From assembly GCF_001601575.1 (NCBI RefSeq), contig NZ_LOHZ01000042.1, positions 1 to 64,000 on the forward strand: 64,000 bases of DNA, written 5' to 3'. This stretch comes from Thermovenabulum gondwanense (lineage in GTDB: Bacteria; Bacillota; Thermosediminibacteria; Thermosediminibacterales; Thermosediminibacteraceae). The position numbers were made by a program, and so were the translations under genes. The notes below the pieces were generated by a model. That model had not been told where the DNA came from. It saw only the letters and a list, made by a program, of their open reading frames with translations, and did not search any database. How positions within the stretch are numbered: position 1 is the stretch's first letter; each line of letters starts with the position of its first letter. Below are positions 19,505 through 27,945 of the stretch, in pieces.

Positions 19505-20224
19505 ATGGAGAATAATATCTTAAATAAAGTAATAGTAGCACTGGATTTTTCCGATGAAACAAAGGCTTTAGAGATAGTAGAAATTTTGAAAGATGATATT
19601 AATATTTTCAAAATAGGTTTGGAGCTTTTTATATCCAGCGGTCCAAAAATTATAGAAAAAATCCGTTCGAAAAACAAACAGGTATTTCTCGACTTAAAAC
19701 TTCATGACATTCCCAATACTATTAAAAAAGCTTTAAATGCTTTGATGGAGTACGATATTTTTATGACCACAATTCATGCATTGGGTGGCAGAAAAATGTT
19801 AAAAGAAGCAAGAGATTCAATAATTGAATCTTCGGAAAGGAAAAATAAGAAAAGACCCTTGCTGATAGCCGTAACTTTATTAACAAGTTTATCCACTGAC
19901 GATCTTGTTGAAATAGGCATAAAAGAAGATTTAGAAGAAGAGGTTTTAAATCTTGCTAAGATTTCAAAAGAAGAAGGCATAGATGGAATTGTTTCATCGC
20001 CTTTAGAATTACCTTATTTAAAAAAAGAGTTTAAAAATGAACTATTATTAATAACTCCTGGAATAAGGAATGGGACCGTTCACATACCTGGTGATGATCA
20101 AAGGCGTAGTTCAAGCCTTAAAAAAGCTATTTATCAAGGTGCTGATTATGTAGTGATTGGAAGACAAATAACATTAGCAGAAGATCCAAAAAAAGCTTTA
20201 TATTATTTATTAGGTCAGGAGTGA
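19505..20224 (+). CDS. pyrF: Orotidine-5'-phosphate decarboxylase PyrF
   Basis: PyrF decarboxylates OMP to UMP without a cofactor. The 239-residue barrel carries VIVALDFSD, FKIGLELF and the catalytic FLDLKLHDIPNT (Lys-Asp-Lys-x-x-His-Asp region), then TIHALGG, LITPGIRN and the phosphate loop VIGRQIT. The frame runs back to 19457; ATG at 19505, one base after the pyrK stop and 5 bases from GAGGAGGG, is the likely start. It precedes pyrE by six bases. Confidence 0.97.
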   Translation: MENNILNKVIVALDFSDETKALEIVEILKDDINIFKIGLELFISSGPKIIEKIRSKNKQVFLDLKLHDIPNTIKKALNALMEYDIFMTTIHALGGRKMLKEARDSIIESSERKNKKRPLLIAVTLLTSLSTDDLVEIGIKEDLEEEVLNLAKISKEEGIDGIVSSPLELPYLKKEFKNELLLITPGIRNGTVHIPGDDQRRSSSLKKAIYQGADYVVIGRQITLAEDPKKALYYLLGQE

Positions 20225-20230
20225 TGAGGT

Positions 20231-20803
20231 TTGGATTATTTAATAGAAAAATTCGCGCAACTTGGAGCAATTAAAAAAGGACATTTTCTGTTATCGTCCG
20301 GAAAACATAGCGATACTTATATTCAGTGTGCAAAAATTTTTGAATACCCTTTAGAAGCACAGAATATAGTAAATATATTAGCGCAAAAATTATATGGGCA
20401 AAAAGTTGACACCGTAATTGGTCCTGCGATTGGAGGTATTACAGTAGCTTATGAAATGGCCAGAGCACTTGGCGTCAGGGCTATTTTCGCAGAAAGAGAA
20501 AAGGGAATATTTACCTTAAGGAGAGGGTTCGAAATAAAAGAAAAAGAAAAACTTTTAGTAGTAGAAGATGTAATTACAACGGGAGGTTCTGCCCGTGAAG
20601 TAATAGACCTGGTGAGAAATCTAAATGGAGAAGTAATCGGAGTAGCTTCTTTAGTCGACAGAAGTAAAGAAAAAGATATTTTTGATCTGCCTTTTTATAG
20701 TTTAGTGAAGATAGACCTTGAAATATATGAGGAGGAGGATTGCCCGCTTTGCAAAATAGGAATTCCATATGTAAAGCCAGGGAGCCGGGAATTAAAAAAA
20801 TAA
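20231..20803 (+). CDS. pyrE: Orotate phosphoribosyltransferase PyrE
   Basis: PyrE joins orotate to PRPP to give OMP. The protein (190 aa) has [16 protein letters not shown] at the N-terminus, [20 protein letters not shown] (flexible catalytic loop) and the PRPP-binding motif [13 protein letters not shown]. The start is TTG at 20231 just after TGATGAGGT; no ATG is available near the family N-terminus. The 3' end runs 55 bases into pyrD, and the same GGAGGAGG that encodes its EEED residues is the ribosome site of pyrD. Confidence 0.96.
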   Translation: MDYLIEKFAQLGAIKKGHFLLSSGKHSDTYIQCAKIFEYPLEAQNIVNILAQKLYGQKVDTVIGPAIGGITVAYEMARALGVRAIFAEREKGIFTLRRGFEIKEKEKLLVVEDVITTGGSAREVIDLVRNLNGEVIGVASLVDRSKEKDIFDLPFYSLVKIDLEIYEEEDCPLCKIGIPYVKPGSRELKK

Positions 20804-21708
20804 ATCTGGAAGTAAAAATAGGAGATATTAACTTCAAAAACCCTGTTATGAACGCGTCTGGCACCTTAGATTTTTTCGAGCATATGGATTTTTTTAATGT
20901 AAATGAAATGGGAGCCTTTATTCATAAGAGCATCACTTTAAAAAAACGAAAAGGAAATCCACCTCCGAGAATTGCTGAAGTATTAGGTGGTATGATAAAT
21001 TCTATTGGAATTCAAAATGAAGGTGTTGATAAGTTTTCGAGCTTCTGGCAAGAAAATAAAGATTTTGTAAAAACAAATTTCATTGTCAGTATCGCCGGTA
21101 CCTACTATGCTGAATATGAAGAAATTGTAGAGAAACTGGAAAGCAATAGTTTCTTTTCTGGCTATGAAATAAATATATCCTGTCCAAATATAGAAAAAGG
21201 GGGAAGATCTTTCGGACAAAGCCCCGAGGATACTTATGAAGTTGTTAAAAGAATAAAAAATAAAACCAGGAAAACTATAATAGTTAAATTAAGCCCTTTT
21301 GTAACTGATATTACAGAAATTGCAAAGAAGGCAATAGAAGCGGGAGCAGATGCCCTTACAGTTGCCAATACAATTCCTGCTATGACAATAAATTTGAGGA
21401 CCAAAAAACCGTCGTTAGGAAATATTATCGGAGGTTTATCCGGACCCGTAACCAAGCCGATTATTATGAAGCTAATTTATGAAATAATAAAAAAGAATAT
21501 CAAAATTCCAATTATAGCCTGCGGAGGAATAACAAATACCGAAGATGCTTTGGAATATTTAGCCTTAGGTGCAAGTGCTGTTCAAATTGGTACAGCAAAT
21601 TTTATTAACCCCCTTGTAATTAAAGAAGTAATAGAAGGATTAGAAACATATTTGTTACAACAAAAAATCTATAACATAATGGAATTTATTGGAATATTAA
21701 AAATTTAA
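20749..21708 (+). CDS. pyrD: Dihydroorotate dehydrogenase, class 1B catalytic subunit PyrD
   Basis: PyrD oxidises dihydroorotate to orotate with FMN. Seen are [28 protein letters not shown], the active-site loop [15 protein letters not shown] with its catalytic cysteine, [29 protein letters not shown] and IIACGGITN. Pairing with PyrK makes it class 1B. The start is uncertain: TTG at 20740 is almost touching GGAGGAGG, while TTG at 20749 has 10-base spacing and gives 319 aa; the first 15 or so residues (to KKINLEV) are unlike the family. The C-terminal ten residues are also non-standard. It ends the operon, whereas in Bacillus pyrD precedes pyrF. Confidence 0.93.
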   Translation: MQNRNSICKAREPGIKKINLEVKIGDINFKNPVMNASGTLDFFEHMDFFNVNEMGAFIHKSITLKKRKGNPPPRIAEVLGGMINSIGIQNEGVDKFSSFWQENKDFVKTNFIVSIAGTYYAEYEEIVEKLESNSFFSGYEINISCPNIEKGGRSFGQSPEDTYEVVKRIKNKTRKTIIVKLSPFVTDITEIAKKAIEAGADALTVANTIPAMTINLRTKKPSLGNIIGGLSGPVTKPIIMKLIYEIIKKNIKIPIIACGGITNTEDALEYLALGASAVQIGTANFINPLVIKEVIEGLETYLLQQKIYNIMEFIGILKI

Positions 21709-21777
21709 CACATTTTATTTAGTAAAATTAATGCAAATAGAAGGATTTTAAAAATAAATGTAGAATAAATAATAAAA

Positions 21778-21825
21778 ATCCAAAATGCACTGTAACTCTT
21801 TAAAAAGTTACCACGCATTTTGGAT
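21778..21825. repeat. Imperfect hairpin after the pyr operon, no T-run
   Basis: ATCCAAAATGC (21778-21788) pairs with GCATTTTGGAT (21815-21825), and inside it GTAACT (21792-21797) pairs with AGTTAC (21806-21811), with 3-base internal loops. No T-run follows, so it is not a plain terminator. It lies 70 bases after pyrD. It could be an mRNA-end stabiliser, an operator or a remnant of a repeat element. Confidence 0.6.
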
Positions 21826-21904
21826 CAAACAGGCAGGAAGTTTATTATGATTTATCCAAAAAATACAATTTATATAGTAGGTTTTTTTAAATACTTCGTT
21901 AATA

Positions 21905-21954
21905 AAATCCAGCCAATACGTTCTCAATGCGTATTTGGCTGGATTTATTTTTTT
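21905..21954 (+). terminator. Terminator hairpin before the decayed dpp locus
   Basis: AAATCCAGCCAATACG and CGTATTTGGCTGGATTT form a long stem with one bulged T and a 9-base loop, then TATTTTTTT. It may end pyr transcripts or be the leader of the lost dpp operon, because an orphan GGAGGTGG ribosome site follows immediately. Confidence 0.75.
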
Positions 21955-21999
21955 GGAGGTGGTTAAAACGAAAATTGTAGTCATTAATATAAGAACTGC

Positions 22000-22107
22000 T
22001 ATATTTATTCGGTATGGCCGGGGCTTGCAATAATGATTATGGTATTTTCTTTTAATCTTTTAGGAGACGGCTTGAGGGATGCTTTTGATCCTAAATTAAA
22101 ACGATAA
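22000..22107 (+). pseudogene. Remnant of a peptide ABC-transporter permease (DppC/OppC C-terminus)
   Basis: From about 22000 the frame ending at TAA 22105-22107 reads [20 protein letters not shown] followed by [13 protein letters not shown], which is the highly conserved C-terminus of DppC/OppC permeases. No coding frame continues upstream: a ribosome-site-like GGAGGTGG at 21955-21962 is followed by only about 40 bases of unrelated sequence. So most of dppB and dppC has been deleted. The remnant lies 34 bases before an intact NlpC/P60 gene, whose partner dppD is also broken. Confidence 0.85.
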
Positions 22108-22141
22108 ATTATCTATAATTACCTATAATGAGGGATTTAAA

Positions 22142-23341
22142 ATGAATGTTAAAAATATCAACAAATTATTTTTTATACTAATACTCTTTTGTTTTTTAAT
22201 ATTCTTAGGAGAGTGTAATAAAAGTATGAAATATGACGATACCTTGCCTGCTTTTAGTAGCGAAAAACTTTCCGAGCTCACTATTCAAACAAAAAAAGAG
22301 GTTTTAAAAAAAATTGGGCTTACTGAGAGAGAAGTAATATTAGATATTAAGGTAAGCTTTGACAAGAAAAACAACCTGCTTTTCTCAGGTAAAATTTCGG
22401 ACAGTAATTTAAAAGAGATGTATATCAAAACCTTTCTTAAATTTATAGGAGAGGAAAACTCAAAATACGTTGACAATATTACCATACTTCCAGATAAAGC
22501 TCTTAATGATGAGATTTTTGCTGTAGTAAAATATCCGGTAGTAAATTTAGAAAGTGCCCCAAATAAGACTTTTGATGATGATGTGGTTACCCAGGCTAAA
22601 ATGGGCGATATTTTAAAAATATTTGAAATGAAAGAAAATTGGTACCTTGTTCAAATGGAAGATAATTATTTGGGATGGATAGATGGAAATTATATATGGA
22701 AATGCAATAGGGATTCTCTTGAAAATTACAAAAAAAGTAAATTCGTATTTGTAAAAGCTAAAATGACTGATGCCCTGGGAAAAGATTTTAAACCTATTTT
22801 TGATAAAAAATTAGTTCAGGGGACAGTAATACCTTATATTGCTGAAGAGGAAAATAAGATTTCCGCAATAATTCCAGGAGGACAAAAGGTTTATTTAAAT
22901 AAAGAAGATGTAAAAGTAATAAAATCCCGTGAAGAAATTTTTAACACTAAAAAGGGTGCGGAAAGTATTATAAAAACTGCAAAACAATATTTAAACCTTC
23001 CTTACCTTTGGGGAGGAACTACTGCTTATGGTTTCGATTGCTCCGGCCTCACACAATTTGCTTTTAAAATGAACGGTTACAATTTAAGACGTGATGCTGA
23101 TATGCAGTTTGAACAAGGTATACCAATAAATGATAAAAAGGATTTAAAACCAGGAGATTTAGTATTTTTTCAGACCTATAAAGAAGGTCCTTCTCACGTC
23201 GGAATATACATCGGCAATAACAAATTTATACATGCAGGTAGTAAATCAGGTATTTCAATTAACAGTTTTATTAAAAATGATCCCGACTATTCAGAATACT
23301 TGGATAAAAGATTTATTGGAGCTCGTCGAATTCTTCCGTAA
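22142..23341 (+). CDS. NlpC/P60 cysteine peptidase with SH3-like domains (YkfC-like)
   Basis: A 399-residue exported cell-wall peptidase. Residues 8-26 are hydrophobic and fit a signal or anchor; the following Cys (LGEC) is a poor lipobox. The middle holds SH3b-like segments (AVVKYPVVNLESAP, ILKIFEMKENWYLVQMEDNYLGWIDGNYI). The C-terminal NlpC/P60 domain has YLWGGTTAYGFDCSGLTQ with nucleophile Cys300, SHVGIYIG (His352) and IHAGS (His364). SH3b plus NlpC/P60 matches Bacillus YkfC, a gamma-D-glutamyl-L-diamino-acid endopeptidase in a dpp-like muropeptide-uptake operon. Here the gene sits between remnants of dppC and dppD, which supports that reading. The start has GAGGG upstream. It remains intact although the transporter is lost. 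Confidence 0.85.
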   Translation: MNVKNINKLFFILILFCFLIFLGECNKSMKYDDTLPAFSSEKLSELTIQTKKEVLKKIGLTEREVILDIKVSFDKKNNLLFSGKISDSNLKEMYIKTFLKFIGEENSKYVDNITILPDKALNDEIFAVVKYPVVNLESAPNKTFDDDVVTQAKMGDILKIFEMKENWYLVQMEDNYLGWIDGNYIWKCNRDSLENYKKSKFVFVKAKMTDALGKDFKPIFDKKLVQGTVIPYIAEEENKISAIIPGGQKVYLNKEDVKVIKSREEIFNTKKGAESIIKTAKQYLNLPYLWGGTTAYGFDCSGLTQFAFKMNGYNLRRDADMQFEQGIPINDKKDLKPGDLVFFQTYKEGPSHVGIYIGNNKFIHAGSKSGISINSFIKNDPDYSEYLDKRFIGARRILP

Positions 23342-23361
23342 AATCTCAAGGGGGATTAAAA

Positions 23362-24161
23362 GTGGAAATTAAAAGGTTGCTTGAAATAGAAAATCTTACC
23401 GTTAACTTTTCTACTGAATAAGGGATTATAACCGCTGTAGATAATGTGAGCTTTTTTATCAATAAGGGCGAAACTTTGTGTTTAGTAGGTGAGTCGGGCT
23501 GCGGAAAATCCGTAACATCATTGTCTATAATGCGCCTTTTGCCTTCTCCTCCTGCAAAAATCTCCTCCGGCAAAATAACCTTCGAAAATGAAGATCTCCT
23601 TAAAAAATTTTTCAAGAACCAATGACTTCCTTAAACCCTGTTTTTACGATTGGAAAACAAATTTCGGAAGCAATAATCATCCATCAGCATGTATCGGAAG
23701 AAATCGCAAGAGAAAAGACAATTGAAATGCTTAAACTGGTAGGCATATCAAATCCCGAAAAACGTTATTATGAATATCCTCATCAGATATCCGGAGGTAT
23801 GAGACAAAGAGTAATGATTGCAATGGCTTTATCCTGTAATCCTAAACTTTTAATTGCCGATGAACCAACTACCGCTCTTGATGTAACCATTCAGGCTCAA
23901 ATATTGGAATTAATTTCACAATTAAAAGAGAAAATTGGCATGAGCGTACTTTTGATAACCCACGACCTGGGAGTAGTAGCTGAAATGGCTGAAAGGGTAA
24001 TTGTGATGTATGCCGGACAGATTGTAGAAGAAGCAAAAGTAGAAGATTTATGTGAAAACCCACTGCATCCGTATACTAAAGGACTTCGGTGGTTACTTAA
24101 ATTTTGTTGTTACTGGGTTAATTCTGTTGGTAATAGCATAACCCATGATTCCATTAATTAA
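23362..24161 (+). pseudogene. Broken peptide ABC-transporter ATPase (DppD)
   Basis: A GTG at 23362 after GGGGG opens MEIKRLLEIENLTVNFSTE, then an in-frame TAA stands at 23419-23421. The frame continues with Walker A GESGCGKS and [13 protein letters not shown], after which about a dozen codons are missing and the frame shifts near 23605, where [20 protein letters not shown] resumes (frame of 23622). The signature [15 protein letters not shown], Walker [15 protein letters not shown] and H-loop LLITHDLG are intact, but after LHPYTKGL (about 24085) the conserved C-terminus is replaced by an unrelated tail ending at 24161. One stop, one frame-shifting deletion and a truncation make function unlikely. 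Confidence 0.92.
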
Positions 24162-24342
24162 GGTTTTAATGATTATAAATCAAAGTAAAGCTTACAAAAA
24201 CTTAAAATATTGTAATGCTAAAAAGAAGGAATTTTAAATAAAATATAGAATTTTATAACAAATAAAAATATATTTATATTTTTTAGGAGTTATAGTTTGT
24301 TAAAACAATACCAAATTCTTACTTAATAAGGAGGAATAAAAA

Positions 24343-25629
24343 ATGGCAAGTCGTATTGTTTATGCCAGCAAAATGACATGGGTTTTAGATCCAAGAGAAC
24401 CTATGATAGGATCAGTAGAAGATGGAGGAACAATAGTTGCTAGAGTATCTCCTGGATGCTGGGGACCAATGATTACTCCTGATTATCCCAGTGGTCACGA
24501 AGTTACTCATCCTGTTGCAGTTGAAGGTGCTGAAGTAGGAGATGCAGTTTTAATTAAGATAAAGAAAATCAATGTCTTGTCGCTGGCAACAACCTCAGGT
24601 ACTGATAGTTTTAATGATGATAATTATGTTGTTGATCCTTTTGTTGCCAAAAAATGCCCAGGATGTGGAGCGATTAATCCCAAAACATATATCGATGGGA
24701 TTGGCGAAGATGCTATAAAATGTGCAAATTGTCATACACCTGTTAAGCCTTTCCGCTTAGATAGTGGGTATACAATGCTTTTTGATGAGGAAAGAACCAT
24801 CGGAATTACTGTTCCACCAGAATTGGCTAAGGAAATAGCAAAACAAGCAAGTAAATTTAGTGCAATTCCTCCAGAATCTAATCAGTACTCTTCGAATATT
24901 ATTGCCAAAGGTGATTTGCCTGGGATCCTAACTCGTGTTCGTCCTATGATTGGGAATATTGGTTCATGTCCTGCTATTCCAATGCCATCTTCACATAACG
25001 CTGGCGATTTTGGCAGTTTTCTTTTAGGAGCTCCTCATGACTATGCGCTAAATGAAGAACAACTTTTATTAAGAACCGACGGACATATGGATATAAACGA
25101 AATTCGTGAAGGAACAATGTTAATTGTACCCGTAAAAGTTCCTGGTGCTGGAATTTATATTGGTGATGTTCATGCCATGATGGGAGACGGGGAAATAGCA
25201 GGCCATACTACTGATGTTTCAGCAGAAGTAATTATTGAGGTAAAAGTCTTAAAGGGGCTAAAAATTGAGGGACCAATTGTTTTACCAAATCTTGAAGATC
25301 TTCCCTATTTAGCCCGCCCATATACCGTTGAAGAAAAAAATAAAGCATTTAACCTGGCTCAGTATTATGGATTTGAAGTAGAAACAGAAATGTATCCATT
25401 GCAAGTAGTAGGAACAGGAGCCGATTTAAATAAAGCAACAATAAATGGACTTGAAAGAATGGCTAACTTAACAGGGTTATCAATTTCTGAAGTGAAAAAC
25501 AGAGCAACTATTACAGGGGATATCCAAATAGGTCGATTGCCAGGAGTTGTGCAGGTTACCATGTTAACTCCGAGTAGTATTTTGGAAAAATTAAATTTAT
25601 TGGAGATTTATAAGGAGCAATATAAGTAA
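24343..25629 (+). CDS. Acetamidase/formamidase family protein
   Basis: A 428-residue protein of the FmdA_AmdA family, which hydrolyses formamide or short amides to ammonia and the acid. Family features include GCWGPMITPDYPSGHEVTHPV, the NIGSCPAIPMPSSHNAGDFG and GAPHDYALN region, LLLRTDGHMD, VPGAGIYIGDVHAMMGDGEIAGH and LPYLARPYT. Residues 104-136 hold two CxxC pairs (CPGCG and CANCH) that could bind zinc. The start follows AAGGAGGAATA. The gene lies alone between the broken dppD and two terminators. Its protein is less Lys/Asn-rich than its neighbours, which may indicate horizontal arrival. The substrate is not shown. Confidence 0.9.
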   Translation: MASRIVYASKMTWVLDPREPMIGSVEDGGTIVARVSPGCWGPMITPDYPSGHEVTHPVAVEGAEVGDAVLIKIKKINVLSLATTSGTDSFNDDNYVVDPFVAKKCPGCGAINPKTYIDGIGEDAIKCANCHTPVKPFRLDSGYTMLFDEERTIGITVPPELAKEIAKQASKFSAIPPESNQYSSNIIAKGDLPGILTRVRPMIGNIGSCPAIPMPSSHNAGDFGSFLLGAPHDYALNEEQLLLRTDGHMDINEIREGTMLIVPVKVPGAGIYIGDVHAMMGDGEIAGHTTDVSAEVIIEVKVLKGLKIEGPIVLPNLEDLPYLARPYTVEEKNKAFNLAQYYGFEVETEMYPLQVVGTGADLNKATINGLERMANLTGLSISEVKNRATITGDIQIGRLPGVVQVTMLTPSSILEKLNLLEIYKEQYK

Positions 25630-25649
25630 AGTTTACTGATATTGTAGAG

Positions 25650-25683
25650 CTAATCAGGCGGATTAACCCGCCTGATTAGTTTA
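25650..25683 (+). terminator. Terminator after the formamidase gene
   Basis: CTAATCAGGCGG (25650-25661) pairs perfectly with CCGCCTGATTAG (25668-25679), with only a short TTT behind it. Confidence 0.75.
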
Positions 25684-25763
25684 TGTACATAATATATGAA
25701 ATTTTATAAATGTTTTTAATTATTGTTTGCCACAGACAGCGATATTTTAGCATAAAATTCTTT

Positions 25764-25798
25764 AAAAAGAGAGCTATCTATAATTTGCTCTCTTTTTT
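25764..25798 (+). terminator. Second terminator-like hairpin between formamidase and lexA
   Basis: AAAAAGAGAGC (25764-25774) and GCTCTC plus T-run (25787-25798) enclose a 12-base loop. No gene lies between it and the previous terminator, so it is either a backup or the trace of a lost gene. Confidence 0.7.
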
Positions 25799-25866
25799 AC
25801 AGCCTTAAATTAACATAATGTATATTATCGGACGTTAGTTTTATAAAATATTACCTCCCACCTTCC

Positions 25867-25902
25867 TTTTTTATATTCTTTTTTATATTCTTTCTTATAT
25901 TC
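25867..25902. repeat. Three tandem 12-bp direct repeats upstream of lexA
   Basis: Two exact copies of TTTTTTATATTC (25867-25878 and 25879-25890) are followed by TTTCTTATATTC (25891-25902). The period of 12 is exact. The role is unknown. The rest of the 25630-26032 intergenic stretch holds only the two hairpins and the lexA promoter. Confidence 0.8.
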
Positions 25903-25922
25903 TGTACTCCTTACTAACTTTT

Positions 25923-25961
25923 CGAACACCAGTTTAAAAAAAATAAAAACAATGATATAAT
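25923..25961 (+). promoter_or_regulatory. lexA promoter with a LexA-box-like site
   Basis: TATAAT at 25956-25961 has a weak TTTAAA -35 at 25933-25938. CGAACACCAGTTTA (25923-25936) overlaps the -35 and resembles the Gram-positive SOS box (CGAAC, four bases, GTTYC) with mismatches in the centre and last base. lexA is autoregulated in most Firmicutes, so the position is right, but the match is imperfect. Confidence 0.4.
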
Positions 25962-26032
25962 TAATCAGATAGAATTTTTATTACTATTTATGATTATAAT
26001 TTTACTTATTTTTATCGATTGGAGTGATATTT

Positions 26033-26638
26033 TTGCAGAAAGATTTAACACCCCGTCAGAAACAAATTCTGGAATATATTTACGACTTTGTTAAAACTAA
26101 AGGTTACCCTCCTTCTGTTAGAGAAATATGTGCGGCCACTAATTTACGTTCTACAGCTACAGTTCACGGTTATCTTGTTCAATTAGAAAAAAAAGGCTAT
26201 CTTTCACGAGACCCTCAAAAACCAAGGGCTATTGATGTAATCGATAAAAAGGTATTAAACAATCAAATTGTGGATGTGCCATTGATAGGCAAAGTTACAG
26301 CAGGTCAACCCATACTGGCAGAAGAAAATATAGAAGAAATATATTCCCTCTCGAAAGAACTTCTTCATGATTCTAATGTTTTCATGCTTAAAGTTCAAGG
26401 AGATAGCATGGTTGAAGCAGGTATAATGAATGGAGACTACGTATTTGTTAAGGTAACAAATACAGCAGAAAATGGTGATATAGTGGTTGCATTAATAGAA
26501 GACAAAGCAACGGTAAAAAGATTTTATAAAGAAGACAATTATATTAGGTTACAACCGGAAAATCCATATATGCAACCTATTATTGTTAAAGATGTAAGGA
26601 TTTTGGGTAAAGTTATTGGTCTATTTAGAAAATATTAA
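26033..26638 (+). CDS. lexA: SOS repressor LexA
   Basis: LexA represses DNA-damage genes until RecA filaments trigger self-cleavage. The N-terminal winged helix has LTPRQKQILEYI, YPPSVREICAATNL and STATVHGYLVQLEKKGYL. Cleavage is at Ala90-Gly91 in GKVTAGQP; the serine is Ser125 (QGDSM) and the lysine Lys162 (KATVKRF), so self-cleavage should work. The open frame reaches 26024, but that GTG lies within the GGAGTGAT ribosome site; TTG at 26033 gives the normal 201 aa. It is convergent with the minus-strand gene ending at 26653, with only 14 bases and no hairpin between. Confidence 0.96.
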   Translation: MQKDLTPRQKQILEYIYDFVKTKGYPPSVREICAATNLRSTATVHGYLVQLEKKGYLSRDPQKPRAIDVIDKKVLNNQIVDVPLIGKVTAGQPILAEENIEEIYSLSKELLHDSNVFMLKVQGDSMVEAGIMNGDYVFVKVTNTAENGDIVVALIEDKATVKRFYKEDNYIRLQPENPYMQPIIVKDVRILGKVIGLFRKY

Positions 26639-26652
26639 AATAAAATAAATGT

Positions 26653-27939
26653 TTATGGAAATTCTATAAGATTTTTTTCATATAAATTTTGTAATGCGCA
26701 TAATATTCCTAATTTAATATGATAAAGGCTCGTCCCTCCCTGTACATAAACAACATAGGGTTCTCTAATCGGAGCATCCGCACTTAATTCAATTGAAGCC
26801 CCCTGTACAAAGCTACCTCCTGCCATTATCACCTGGTGATTATATCCCGGCATATCCCATGGTTCTGGCGTTACATGTGAATCAACAGGTCCAACCTTTT
26901 GTAGACCTTTGCAAAACTCGATCAAGGTTTCTTTGTTTTTTAACAATATAGCGGTTACAATATCGCTTCTTTTTTCTTCTTTTTTGGGAAACACTTCAAA
27001 ACCCAATTTTTCAAATAAACATGAAATAAAGAGAGCACCTTTTTTGGCCTCACTTACTACTTTGGGAGCATAAAAAAGTCCCTGGATAATTAATCGATTG
27101 GGCAAAATTGATGGGCCACAATTTTTCCCTATTCCCGGTGCAAAGAGTTTATATGAACATAATTCAACTAAATTCTTTTTTCCCGTAATATATCCACCTG
27201 TAGGTGAAATTCCCCCTCCAGGGTTTTTTATTAACGAACCCGCACACAAATCAGCACCGACTTCCGTAGGTTCAAATTCTTCAACAAATTCTCCGTAGCA
27301 ATTATCAACCAAGCATATAATTTTTTCATTAATATTTTTGATAAATTTAATAATCTCCCCTATCTCAAGAACAGATAATGAAGGTCTCAAACTGTATCCT
27401 CTACTTCTTTGAATTAAAACCATTTTAGTGTTTTTATTAATATTCTTTTTTATAGATTCAAAATCAATTTCCCCATTTATTAAATCTATTTTCTTAAACT
27501 TTATATTAAAATCCTTTAAAGATCCATTGTTTTCCCCTTCTATAACATCCTTTAATGTATCGTAAGGTTCGCCGGTAACTGATATAAGTTCATCTCCAGG
27601 CCTTAAAATCCCGAAAAGGCATATAGTTAATGCATGGGTTCCTGAAATTATTTGAGGTCTTACCAATGCATCTTCAGAACGAAATATACTTTTATAGATC
27701 TTTTCAACCATTTCCCTTCCCACGTCATTATACCCATATCCGGTTGATTCTCCCAAACAATAATCTGATAGTTCATTTTTTACCATTGCATTAATAACCT
27801 TGTACTGATTATATTCCTCTATTTTGTCAATTTCTAAAAAACTTTCCTTCAATTCCTCAATTACTTCCTGAGAAATTTTAATTACTTTTTCATTTATATT
27901 AAATTGCTCTTTAATAAACTCTATGGATTCGTTGTGCAA
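26653..27939 (-). CDS. Methionine gamma-lyase family PLP protein (YnbB / 'aluminium resistance' type)
   Basis: A 428-residue PLP enzyme of the Cys/Met-metabolism fold called aluminium resistance protein or methionine gamma-lyase-like. The PLP lysine lies in GSLIKNPGGGISPTGGY, the Asp that holds the pyridine nitrogen in LVDNCYGEFVE, and ISGTHALTICLFGILRPGDELISV covers the cofactor phosphate region. Other conserved parts are STGYGYNDVGRE, PGIGKNCG and VIMAGGSFVQGASIELSADAP. The reaction of this subfamily has not been settled. It is the last gene of a tight four-gene minus-strand run and is often found near hfq and lexA in Firmicutes, which is recall rather than something the sequence proves. 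Confidence 0.9.
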   Translation of the reverse strand: MHNESIEFIKEQFNINEKVIKISQEVIEELKESFLEIDKIEEYNQYKVINAMVKNELSDYCLGESTGYGYNDVGREMVEKIYKSIFRSEDALVRPQIISGTHALTICLFGILRPGDELISVTGEPYDTLKDVIEGENNGSLKDFNIKFKKIDLINGEIDFESIKKNINKNTKMVLIQRSRGYSLRPSLSVLEIGEIIKFIKNINEKIICLVDNCYGEFVEEFEPTEVGADLCAGSLIKNPGGGISPTGGYITGKKNLVELCSYKLFAPGIGKNCGPSILPNRLIIQGLFYAPKVVSEAKKGALFISCLFEKLGFEVFPKKEEKRSDIVTAILLKNKETLIEFCKGLQKVGPVDSHVTPEPWDMPGYNHQVIMAGGSFVQGASIELSADAPIREPYVVYVQGGTSLYHIKLGILCALQNLYEKNLIEFP

Positions 27940-27945
27940 TTTTAT

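Noticed and set aside
21847-21966. Small frame MIYPKNTIYIVGFFKYF… before the dpp remnant
   Set aside because: It reads straight through a terminator hairpin, matches nothing recognised, and ends in the T-run.
21709-25629. Insertion sequence or prophage as cause of the dpp decay
   Set aside because: No transposase, integrase, terminal repeats or target duplication could be identified.
25867-25902. Short tandem repeats as a CRISPR array
   Set aside because: Units are 12 bases with no spacers, and no cas genes are present anywhere in the window.
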